From NCBI GenBank assembly GCA_025765595.1, contig JAIVFH010000018.1:367501-418206 (forward strand): a DNA stretch of 50,706 nucleotides. Direction: 5' to 3'. Numbering within the stretch: position 1 is the first letter of the stretch; each line of letters begins with the position of its first letter. A model generated the notes under the pieces. The model was not told the DNA's origin, did no database searches, and saw nothing but the letters and a program-made list of their open reading frames with translations. The DNA is from Obelidium mucronatum. Its lineage: Eukaryota; Chytridiomycota; Chytridiomycetes; Chytridiales; Chytriomycetaceae. The position numbers and the translations under genes were made by a program. This document shows, one piece after another, positions 22,486 through 30,455 of the stretch.

Positions 22486-23466
22486 GCTGTTGTTGTTGTT
22501 GTTGACGATGTTGTTGTTGTTGAGGGGGTTCTTGAGGTGATGTCGTCATTACCACACCTTCTTCTTTTGTGGTGACAGTAACAGCAGCAGCAGTATTAGC
22601 AGTAGTAGTAGCTGTAGTAATAGCCGATTGTTTTTCAGAAGATTCCATCATGCTGGAACTCAAACGGTCTTCCACAACAGACTGCTCCTGCTGCTGCTGC
22701 TGCTGCTGCTGCGGAGAATCAAGTTGGTCTGTAAATAAACCAGAACCTGCAGCCACTGGACTCGGCAGTTTTCCATCAAAACTAAAAATGCTTCGGGCAG
22801 CAGTAGTTGGACTGATGGTGGTGGTAGGACCAGGAGATTGGAGGCGGGTCACAAAAGGATGGGAAGCGGCAGTTGATCCTGTCGTCTCTGCAGGGGGGCT
22901 TTTTGTGGAAGTATTTGCAGAGACTGTTGACAGTTGTGATGATGCAGGAGGCGCAGGTTTTTCCGAGTTTGTGGTGAGGAGATTGGGGGGAATTGGGTAG
23001 TGTCTGCCGCTGGATGACCGCTTGATTGACATTTTTGGAGGTCGAGACATTGGCGGCTGAGGGGACAGCGGCTTCAGAGAGTCTCTGCCAACAGGTCCCA
23101 CCGGCAGAGAGAGCGACGAGTAATCGATAGATTTACGGTGGGTGCTTCTGATGGGTGATAGCTTGACAATCAAAATAAGAGAAATGTGAGCTTCAGATAA
23201 GTGGTGCAACGCAAACGTCAGATACTTACTAGCGCTATATTGATGCCTCCCTGCTGCTGCTGTTGCTGCTGCTGATGAGCGTAGTTGGGGTGGACGTTTG
23301 AATGCGGAAGCTCTACTCGGGAGTCCATTTTCGTGTGCAAGTTGCTTATTAGGGCGGACATGCTCTGCTCAAATGCATTGGACGACGGTGATGCCAGGCA
23401 TACGGTAGTTAGTGGCAGAGGATGTGCCAGGGCGTGAGTCTGGCGGGGAGACGATGGGCGAGACAT
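20302..23466 (-). CDS. poly-Gln C2H2 zinc-finger transcription factor
   Basis: Three exons: 23230-23466, 20614-23161, 20302-20543; 1008 aa, in frame. Most of the protein is disordered and rich in Ser, Pro and Gln, with several Gln runs encoded by CAA/CAG (longest near 22450-22510) and His/Asn-rich patches. Near the C-terminus are three C2H2-type units: LRCQVADCKKNFKLQDSL with HMIAAH; LKCPQCEQTFSRSHDLKRHL with YTH; and FSCKRCGKGFARKDVLRRHE. Fingers two and three are joined by a near-canonical linker (HSTTRPF). The third lacks the usual final His spacing (RRHELAWEEGKRVNC), so it is degenerate or C2HC. The last intron splits finger two. Likely a nuclear DNA-binding regulator; targets unknown. 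Confidence 0.85.
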
Positions 23467-23788
23467 CTAAATTGGAGAGTCAACATCGAGATCGCCAACA
23501 AGGTAAAAGGCAGAAGCCGGAGACAGAGTATTCCATGATTATTTGAGTGCATGATTGTGGAGTTGTGTGGCAGTGGCCGTTAGAGTGCTTGTCACCTTGA
23601 AGCGGCAAAGAGCGGCAGTGGGGCGGTATTGGTTGGAGTGGACAAAAATTCGGAAAAAATTCAATCTCATGTAGTTGGTGTGCTATCACCAAACAATTTC
23701 GTTGTGGATTCATTCTACCCTTTTTACTTTATTGAATTTCAGACTAATACTGAGACGGCTGCTTAATATCAAACGCCGCCATTAGCGA
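23467..23788. other. intergenic region upstream of the zinc-finger gene
   Basis: 322 bp between the start of the zinc-finger gene and the stop of the cNMP-domain gene, both on the minus strand. It should contain the zinc-finger promoter. The 77-codon minus-strand frame here has no recognisable product. No further feature seen. Confidence 0.5.
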
Positions 23789-25889
23789 TTAAAAAAAGAG
23801 ACCCTTGTCACTCGATTTCTTGATTTCCTTCAGAATCCCCTTCATCATTTTCCGCTTATAATTAATCCAATCATTTCTCTCCAAATACAATTTCTGCACT
23901 ACAACCCAGTCCTTGAAGAAATTCCTCAACTCCAAATGTTGCAACGCCAAATTTTTGACAATTTCGGGGAAAAACACCAGCTCTTTTGAGAATGTGTGTT
24001 TGCTGATGGATATATACTTGAGGCGACTTGATGTGACAAGACTGAAGGGGCTCCTTGAGGCAAGCATGGTATCAAAGTATCCTCCCAGTGTTGCCACCTG
24101 GTTTGGTGTTCCCGATGAACAGAGGGATTGAACGGCGCCTAAAAGCTCGCCAGATGCCATTTTCGAGAGGGAAAGTAATTCCGTCACTTTTTCCGTTTGA
24201 TGCATCGGGATGTGGGCAGCAATATCGGGTGGCAACGGGTGTGGGTATAGAAGACGCTTATTTTGATCTGTTTTGACTTTTGTGAAATGAACACAGCGTA
24301 GTAGCTTTACTTCTCCCTCACTAGTGGAGGAATGAGTTGGATGTAAGGATTTCGAAAAAAATTAAGTCAAGGCTCACCACAATAGGTAAACGTTCCCTGG
24401 AATATCTCCTTCTGTAAGAAGCAATGTGTCAGCAGGAACTTCTACCGTTTGTGATGTCAATGCCAATTGATGAATTGAATTCGCCCTCAGCATGCTGAAA
24501 AACTTGTGTCCCCGTATAATTCTCTCACGCTCCTGCAACTCTCTCAACGTTTCAGTTTTCAAAACTTGTTCAAAGTCATCTCGAGTGAGCCAAAGCAGCT
24601 CCGTGTCTTTTGTCGTCACGAGAGTAGCTAATCGCTTGTGATTGTCCATGAGTAAGGCGAGTTCTCCGAAAATCATTCCTGGTGTCATTGTTCCAACCCA
24701 AGAGTTTTTTTTCTCGTTTTGATGAATCTTCAAGACTTCAAGCTCTCCGGAAAGAATGTAGTAGAAATTTTGTGCAAAATGTCCCTTTAATAAGTTGGTT
24801 TAATTGAATGTGTTTGTTTGAGTGTAATGATGGGTACAAGGAGCAGAACGAAAAAGAAGATTCCGCCTTCGGAATCAAAAAAAAGAAGACACCGCCTTCG
24901 GCAGTAAAGTCTTCCCTCCAGCGGAAAAGCCCCGCCTACGGCGGTGAAGGAATACGCACAAAAAAAAAAGAATAAAGCACCTGTTTAATAATCGTTCTAC
25001 CAGGACCAAATCGACTGTAACCACAAATTCTACCCAATTGTTTCCGAACACCAAGACTATATCTCGAGAACCCAGGCAAGTTACGAATCATAATTTCCAA
25101 AACGCGCAAGTCATCGTCATTCCTGTGTTCAGGATCCTTAATGAGAGCCGCCATGACAGCTCTACTACCACCAGCAGATGTAACAATTTTATAAGATTCG
25201 ACTTGAAACCCAATATCCAAAGCAACTTTTTTGTCAATAGAGATCTGACCCACGTTTTCAAAGAACTTGTTGCTTGAAATAGCGTTTGTTGAACGAATCA
25301 TGAACAATACTTTTTGAATTGCAAATTGCCATAGTTTTCTAATCTTGTGCCTTTTCGCAGCTTTCCTTGCGAGTTTCTTTGCTGTAACAATTGCGCTGGT
25401 TTTAAATAGGGAACTTTGTTGCTGCTGTAATTGTTTTGTTGAAGTGGCACTTGATCTTGATGCAGCATAGTGAAGGGCATTTAGAATAGTTTGGCTGTGT
25501 TGAACGACTGTCAAGTCGATTGATGCGCGTAAAACCGAGTTTGATCGTGAAGGGGGTGAATTTCTCGGAGCAAACAGTTGCTGTTGCTGCTGCTGATCTT
25601 TCGCCTTGGCCGGAATTGTCGCAATCGCCGGAATCGCCGGAATCCCGGACCCGCGGCGCGACGCGTTTGCGCTCGGCGGCACGCTCGGCGGCGGCGACAG
25701 AAAGTGCAGGTTGGAGAGCGACGCCGACGCCGACGCCGACGCCCGCCGCAGCCCGCCGCTGTGCCGCGCGCGCGTCGCCGTCGCCGCTGGCGCGGCACTC
25801 GCCGGCGGCGGCGGCGCCATGAAGTTGTTGAGTTTGGCCATCTGCGCCGCGTACTTCGAAGGCGCCTGGCTCAGATTCTTGGTGTCCAT
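23789..25889 (-). CDS. protein with two cyclic-nucleotide-binding domains (CNBD2-like)
   Basis: Three exons: 24981-25889, 24378-24784, 23789-24320; 615 aa, in frame. The N-terminal 180 residues are low complexity (Ala/Ser/Pro, Gln runs). A basic helix (ARKAAKRHKIRKLWQFAI) precedes the first cNMP domain: NLPGFSRYSLGVRKQLGRIC, GRTIIKQGHFAQNFYYILSG, then GMIFGELALLMDNHKRLATL in the phosphate-cassette position. A second domain begins at FFSMLRANSIHQLAL with EGDIPGNVYLLCEGEVKLL across the last splice junction and looks divergent. The C-terminal helix (ERNDWINYKRKMMKGILKEI) resembles other CNBD2 proteins. I chose Met at 25889 because upstream codons in this frame lack an ATG. Members are often ciliary; cAMP or cGMP binding is not proven by the sequence. 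Confidence 0.8.
24859..24944. repeat. three short palindromic hairpins inside an intron
   Basis: Within the 196-bp intron of the cNMP-domain gene: GATTCCG-CCTT-CGGAATC (24859-24876), CCG-CCTT-CGG (24892-24901) and CCGCC-TAC-GGCGG (24932-24944). All share a CCGCC(T) core in an otherwise A-rich intron. Confidence 0.6.
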
Positions 25890-26173
25890 TCTTGGTCTTT
25901 TGTTCAATTGTTGCCGATCTCCAACTGACTGAAAAATCAAGCTTTTATTTTCTTAGTTTTTACAGGTGTGTTCGAAGTTTCAAAAAAAGTATGCGGTTGA
26001 TTTTAACGTGGATACACTGGGTCAGATTCGCTCGAACTAAAGATGTTTACTGTTTTGTTTGCCTTTGCCCAATAATTCATAACCCGAACAAGAAGTCCCT
26101 GTTAACACAAAGACCCCTGGAAATTAGAGAAATTTTAAATACCAACCCCTTCACAAACACCCAAAACACAATC
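25890..26173. promoter_or_regulatory. short bidirectional promoter region
   Basis: Only 284 bp separate the divergent starts of the cNMP-domain gene (25889, minus) and the 393-aa gene (26174, plus), so both promoters must lie here or overlap the genes. I could not identify a specific factor site. Confidence 0.4.
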
Positions 26174-27549
26174 ATGCTTCCCAGCAACGAGAACACAAAG
26201 CCAGAAGCGTCCCAAGCATCCGCCAATCCCGTAGCTCAAACGGTAACGCGCCCCAATGCGACGCTTCCTGGTGCTACTCACTCTGCTATTTCTTTTCCAC
26301 AGCCGCCAGAAGACACCATCGTTGCGATCGAAAGCAACGAAACTCATCTCTCAGGCAGCGAAGCATTCGAAAATGTACCAAACGCGATTGTCTTGGCAGC
26401 GTAAGTAGTAGTTCCCCTTCAAACTTTCACCTTCTGGCGCTGGCTATAAAGTCCTAAACTAGCAATTCCCACAGACGCCTTGTCTCAGGCTTCCGCAAAG
26501 ACAAAAGCAATCATTTCGAAAAAAACGGTATACACTACTACAAAACCAGAAGCCTGGAAGAAATGGCCACGGCATTCAACACCGAGTCAAAGTTTATTCT
26601 TGTGAGGCCTCCAACACTTGTCAAAACCATGTTGCTGATTTATCACGGATTTTTTGAATAGACAACGCCAACGTACTACAATTGGAGCGCCACCAAAAGT
26701 GCCAAGCTCTTGCTGGAATATGTTGAGTCAAGGCTGGGCTATGAACCTGTGATCAAACACGGCCAAGGAAATGCACGTTACGTGGTGGCGCCTGTGATGC
26801 AGTTATATTTGAACACTGCCTGTATTCATGTGGCCATGGAACTGTCTCAAGTATGCCAATGTATTGTGACTGTGGCTACTTCTAACCGCACGAATTGGCA
26901 GTTACACGAGGAATCGGATACTGAACCTTTGTCCGTGCCAGTCCAACAGCAATCGACTTCCGGTTCTTTGTCCGTGGAAGTGAAACAACAATCGAATTCC
27001 GACTCATTGTCCGTGGAAGTGCAACAACAATCGTCTTCTGATTCTTTGGCTCCGGAAGTTCCACAGCAATCAACCGCTGAGCCTTTGCCAGTATCAGCGA
27101 CACGTCTTGACCCGGATCGGATATTGGCTTGTGTGGATATCATCGGCAAAGAAATTTCGAAGGCCCTCAAGGTTAACTTCCATCAAATTCAAGCATGTCT
27201 TCCCGAACCCACAGGCAACTTGTGGCAGATCATCGCGAAAAGGCAACAAAACAAGACGATCGCGAAGAGCGCCGCATTGCACTTTCATGGTGTTGTTTCA
27301 AAAAACGAGGAGTCCATCCTTACAAGATTGACGGCCGGGGTCTCATTGGTGGAGTGCATTGGTGACATTTATGACGCTGTTGTTGTGACCGAAAAAGGTA
27401 TTCACTCATTATTCATATATTTCACATATTTCACACATATCCAAACCTTTTTCCCAGATGGCAAATTTGAGGGTAGTCTTCCTCTCCCAAATACAGTGCC
27501 AGTTTCCGATGCTTTGTTGCTGGAAATCTGGCAGTTTTTATTTAGTTGA
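26174..27549 (+). CDS. hypothetical protein, 393 aa, with Gln/Ser repeats
   Basis: Four exons: 26174-26400, 26475-26601, 26662-27397, 27458-27549, all GT-AG and in frame. No signal peptide or membrane helix. A first block (GFRKDKSNHFEKNGIHYYKT) and a second (LLLEYVESRLGYEPVIKHG) look folded. Between them and the C-terminal block (DPDRILACVDIIGKEISKAL) sit four imperfect 15-16 residue repeats of the type SLSVEVQQQSNSD (about 26915-27080). The last intron is exactly 60 nt and contains no in-frame stop, so retaining it would insert 20 residues without breaking the frame. I do not recognise a family. Confidence 0.7.
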
Positions 27550-27761
27550 ATTTTGGTTGTATTGTTTGTCGTGCACCTTTTCTGACTTTCTCACAAATAA
27601 ATTGAATCCACACTGATTCGCGTTTTGCCATGCTTTGCGGGCTGTGCAATATATGCCATTCACTTCAGTCAAAGAGACTCTGATTGACAGGGGACATGTC
27701 GCTCTGATTGACAGGTGTGCACCCAGGCACATCACGTGGAGGAGCTGTTGGAATCTGTAGG
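27550..27761. other. intergenic, short direct repeat only
   Basis: Contains two copies of CTCTGATTGACAGG (27678-27691 and 27702-27715), 24 bp apart. Otherwise I see nothing up to the satellite fragment at 27762. Confidence 0.5.
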
Positions 27762-27835
27762 TGTTGTTCCCTAGATTTGGGAACAGCATTGGGTAATGGC
27801 AATACCACCCACTGGGAGCAGCTAGACATTCCAAG
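27762..27835 (+). repeat. isolated half-monomer of the 144-bp satellite
   Basis: From TGTTGTTCCC through GGGAACAGCATTGGGTAATG to GCTAGACATTCCAAG this matches the first half of the satellite unit arrayed from 37660 on, with a few substitutions. It breaks off after CCAAG, and the next satellite base order (CATGTTTG) reappears at 37660. Confidence 0.85.
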
Positions 27836-28337
27836 TGTTGTAGTGTTACACTTTCCTTATTATTCATTCCTTCGAGAACCTTTGAAGAACATTATTATAA
27901 TAAAGTGGAAGTCCAAGGGATCTTACTTGTACACTACGCTAAGTCCTAACTATAAGACGACCACATTTTTTCCCTTGAGTATTCCCAATCTTCCAGCTAA
28001 CTTATTTCTAGTATTTAGGAGCGGAAGATTTTATAACACAAGAAAACCACAACCCTATACGTCACAGAACAAGCCTACTAAGAACACCAGAGAATATGAA
28101 ATGATCGTGGACAGAGTATTAGAGCGGGTTGCGGCGGGTAAGCCAAATCAAATGATTTAAATACGCCAATGCTACAAGAACACACATCCAACACCAAACA
28201 ACCAAACAACAAACATCCGCACAAAGGAAACAAACAAAGGTAGCACAATGCAAGTTAAACAAAGCAATGACAGAACAATGAAAGTACAGTAAGTAAGATA
28301 TAAAACCATCAAGAAGCAAAGAAAGCTCCAAAAGAAA
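27836..28337. other. left part of an older retroelement or unassigned sequence
   Basis: Begins TGTTGTAGTGTTACAC right after the satellite fragment, an LTR-like start, and leads into the Gag-like ORF at 28338. No LTR end, primer site or coding domain could be fixed. The open frame to 28160 has no recognisable product. Confidence 0.35.
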
Positions 28338-28661
28338 ATGAGAGATCAAGAAATGAGGCTCAACAAACTCCAAGGAAGCCACAGCGGAACTAAAAGAAAG
28401 AGGACGGAAGAACTCACAGAGAAAGAATGGGAGACTATCACAGAATTTCGAGCGTCAAACAGGCAAGAAGCAGCTCAAAGAGAAATCAATGAAAGCTCTT
28501 CCAATTACGAAAGGAACATTGAAATAGCCAGAAGAAACATCACAAAAGCGAAGCAAGACCTAGCAGCAGCCCAATTGGAGCAGAATGAAGCAGACGAAGC
28601 GGATGCCAAAGAGATCAAAGCAACAGTAGACCGACTATCACGAACTCTGAGGAACTACCAA
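28338..28661 (+). pseudogene. Gag-like ORF of an older retroelement, N-terminal half (interrupted)
   Basis: 108 codons from ATG at 28338 to the target duplication of the young element. The product is charged and helical (RNITKAKQDLAAAQLEQNEA), typical of a coiled-coil N-terminal region. The frame runs directly into the chromovirus LTR at 28662 and resumes at 34714, so insertion broke this ORF. With the insertion and one copy of ACCAA removed, the two parts form one open frame of 328 codons. Confidence 0.7.
28657..28661. repeat. target site duplication, left copy (ACCAA)
   Basis: ACCAA immediately precedes the 5' LTR; the same five bases follow the 3' LTR at 34709-34713. Confidence 0.93.
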
Positions 28662-28699
28662 TGTTAGCAATCACCCGTCTTATAGGGATATTTCTCTAT

Positions 28700-28775
28700 A
28701 CTTCCGTAGCTTAGTGGTCATTACGCGCGACTCTCACGGTGGAAACCCGGGTTCGATCCCCGCTATTAGCATTTT
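28700..28775 (+). other. tRNA-Glu(CTC)-like Pol III cassette inside the 5' LTR
   Basis: A perfect A box (TAGCTTAGTGG, 28707-28717) and B box (GGTTCGATCCC, 28750-28760) lie at tRNA spacing, with a CTCTCAC anticodon-type loop (28731-28737) as in tRNA-Glu(CTC). A TTTT run begins right after GCA at 28772. The T arm keeps four of five pairs. The acceptor and anticodon stems are largely unpaired, so it is unlikely to be a working tRNA. It looks like a tRNA-derived internal promoter and terminator. Confidence 0.75.
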
Positions 28776-28965
28776 ACTTTAAGTTTCTATTTTTGTATTT
28801 GTCATCTTTGATTTGTCACTTTACTAAGTTTTTCTGTTTCATTTTGTGATATCATTCTTGATTTCACATATTATTGTGCTATCACTCTTGCTATCACAAT
28901 TTCTGTTTGATTTTCAGTTTGTTTTCTGTTTTTGAACTTTTGTTATTTGAAATTCCAGAACTTGC

Positions 28966-28972
28966 ATAAATA
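28966..28972 (+). promoter_or_regulatory. TATA-like box of the LTR promoter
   Basis: ATAAATA lies 29-35 nt upstream of 29001, the position where the mRNA would have to start for the 11-nt self-primer to be at its 5' end. Confidence 0.6.
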
Positions 28973-29000
28973 GCAAGCTTTCTGCTCTGAGTTTTAGTTC

Positions 29001-29011
29001 AGTTTCAATAC
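29001..29011 (+). other. predicted mRNA 5' end / self-primer
   Basis: AGTTTCAATAC is the exact reverse complement of 29156-29166 just after the LTR. The match is 11 nt and ends sharply on both sides, the same length as the Tf1 self-primer. Confidence 0.65.
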
Positions 29012-29155
29012 ATTCTGTGTTAGTCTTCAGTTTTGTAACTCTTCAATCCCGTCTCTCGTGACCTCAAGCCGTTATTGGACAAGCCCTCGTGCCCCCTAAG
29101 CCCTCGTGCCTTCAAGAACCCTTAAGTCTTTTATTGACTATCTGGTTCTAACATA

Positions 29156-29166
29156 GTATTGAAACT
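29156..29166 (+). other. primer-binding site for self-priming
   Basis: GTATTGAAACT starts 2 nt after the LTR end (CA), the normal LTR-to-PBS spacing. It pairs perfectly with 29001-29011 and does not resemble the 3' end of a tRNA. Confidence 0.65.
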
Positions 29167-29177
29167 AAAATACAATA

Positions 29178-30455
29178 ATGGCTGATACTCCTCCTGCTAC
29201 CGCTCCTCGGAAATCTGTCGGTTTTGCCGCTACTTCTTCGGCCGCTGGTCCTTCAAACCCCGCCGCTGACCAATCTTTGCTCACTCGTCGCTCCGTTGCT
29301 CCCGACCTTGTCTCTCTCAAGAATGATTTTGATGAAGATAATGGATCTGAACAACAAACCAACAATGTCCTGGATGGAATTGACGAGGCCAGTCGCTACA
29401 TGGAAGCCAACACGGATAATGAATTTGATGTGGCCACATCCATGGATGCTTTCCGTACGGATCTTTTGGCTCTTTCTCGTCTTGTCCGCAATCAATCTAG
29501 TCGTCTTGATAAAGTCATTGAAGCATTTGCTGCGTCATCAAAAGCCGATCGCAAAGTTCACCGTCAACGTTCAGTTAGCCCAGTTGGTAGTGCCTCGGAC
29601 TCTGACGATCAGTCTGACTCGGGTTCCCGGTTCGAATCCTCGAAGTCTGACAAAATTTCTCTTCGTGTTGCCAAGCCTCCTGTTTTCAAGGGCCTTGCTA
29701 CCGATGATTTTGATGATTTTATGCTCAAAGTCTATCTCAATTTTGACAATTCTGGACCCAAGGGTATCCTTTCCACCAAGTCCAAAATTGCTTTTGTGGT
29801 TTCCTACCTTGGTGGTAATGCTGCCAAGTGGTACATCAACCACGTTGCCAAGCCTGAGCTCCAGTTCAAAAGCTTTCAGGAATTTGCTGATGTCTTTGCC
29901 GCCTTCTTCGGCGAAGACCCACGTGTCGCTGAAGCAATTGCCAACGACAAAGCCAAGACCTTGACCCAGACTACTTCTTGTCAAGCCTACGCCCGTGATT
30001 TTCTACGTTGGATTGCTGGTACTCAACACAACGATTACACCAAGATGTTGATGTTCAAGCAAGGTCTCAAGCTTCACGTGATGAACTATATTGATGGTCT
30101 GGAACCTCAACCAACCAACCTCTCCATGCTCATGCGCAAGGCCATTGTCTTCGATGAGCGCGTGTTTGCTAACAACAAACGTTCTGGATCCTCCAAGGGT
30201 AACCAAGGCTCTGGTTCCAGCTCCCGTTCCAATAACCCAGGTGCCGCTTCCAAGCCCTCTGGGTCTGCTGATGTTGCCGCCGCTGATGTCAAGTCTGGCA
30301 AGCCTACTCACGAGGAACGTCAGCGCCGCAAGGATAAAGGTCTTTGCGCTTACTGTGGTCAAGACGGTTGCAAGGGTGCTTCTGACACCAAAGCTTGCCC
30401 CCTCTTGGTTGCAAAAAATGCTCGGAGCGCCCAGGGAAGGGGTGCTCAGGCGTAA
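29178..30455 (+). CDS. gag: Gag of the chromovirus
   Basis: 425 codons from ATG 25 nt after the LTR. The N-terminal 150 residues are acidic/Ser-rich. The conserved capsid-like core includes PVFKGLATDDFDDFMLKVYL, IAFVVSYLGGNAAKWY and a downstream FGEDPRVAEAIANDKAKTL, matching Ty3/chromovirus Gag. A basic Ser/Gly linker is followed by a zinc-knuckle-like motif (CAYCGQDGCKGASDTKACP) in which the usual His is absent (C-x2-C-x4-C-x8-C). Gag packages the element RNA and forms the particle. Pol is reached by -1 frameshifting near codon 414, so normal termination at 30455 would yield Gag alone. Confidence 0.9.
   Translation: MADTPPATAPRKSVGFAATSSAAGPSNPAADQSLLTRRSVAPDLVSLKNDFDEDNGSEQQTNNVLDGIDEASRYMEANTDNEFDVATSMDAFRTDLLALSRLVRNQSSRLDKVIEAFAASSKADRKVHRQRSVSPVGSASDSDDQSDSGSRFESSKSDKISLRVAKPPVFKGLATDDFDDFMLKVYLNFDNSGPKGILSTKSKIAFVVSYLGGNAAKWYINHVAKPELQFKSFQEFADVFAAFFGEDPRVAEAIANDKAKTLTQTTSCQAYARDFLRWIAGTQHNDYTKMLMFKQGLKLHVMNYIDGLEPQPTNLSMLMRKAIVFDERVFANNKRSGSSKGNQGSGSSSRSNNPGAASKPSGSADVAAADVKSGKPTHEERQRRKDKGLCAYCGQDGCKGASDTKACPLLVAKNARSAQGRGAQA
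30413..30447 (+). promoter_or_regulatory. -1 programmed frameshift signal (slippery heptamer plus hairpin)
   Basis: A heptamer A-AAA-AAT (30413-30419) lies in the gag codon phase needed for a -1 shift. After a 5-nt spacer comes an 8-bp stem, GAGCGCCC (30425-30432) with GGGTGCTC (30440-30447), closing a 7-nt loop with one G-U pair. The shifted frame reads KKCSERPGKGCSG directly into Pol. Confidence 0.75.

Larger units (their letters stand above)
28662..29153 (+). repeat. 5' LTR, 492 bp
   Basis: Terminal inverted repeats TGTTAG/CTAACA. U3 contains a tRNA-like cassette (28700-28775) and an ATAAATA box (28966-28972). R is predicted to begin at about 29001. Differences from the 3' copy: C instead of G at 28668, and G instead of A at 28769. 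Confidence 0.95.

Noticed and set aside
27678..27715. 14-bp direct repeat as a target duplication
   Set aside because: The copies are only 24 bp apart and enclose no element.
28700..28775. Functional tRNA-Glu gene
   Set aside because: Acceptor and anticodon stems are mostly unpaired although A/B boxes and terminator are present, so it is listed as a tRNA-derived cassette.
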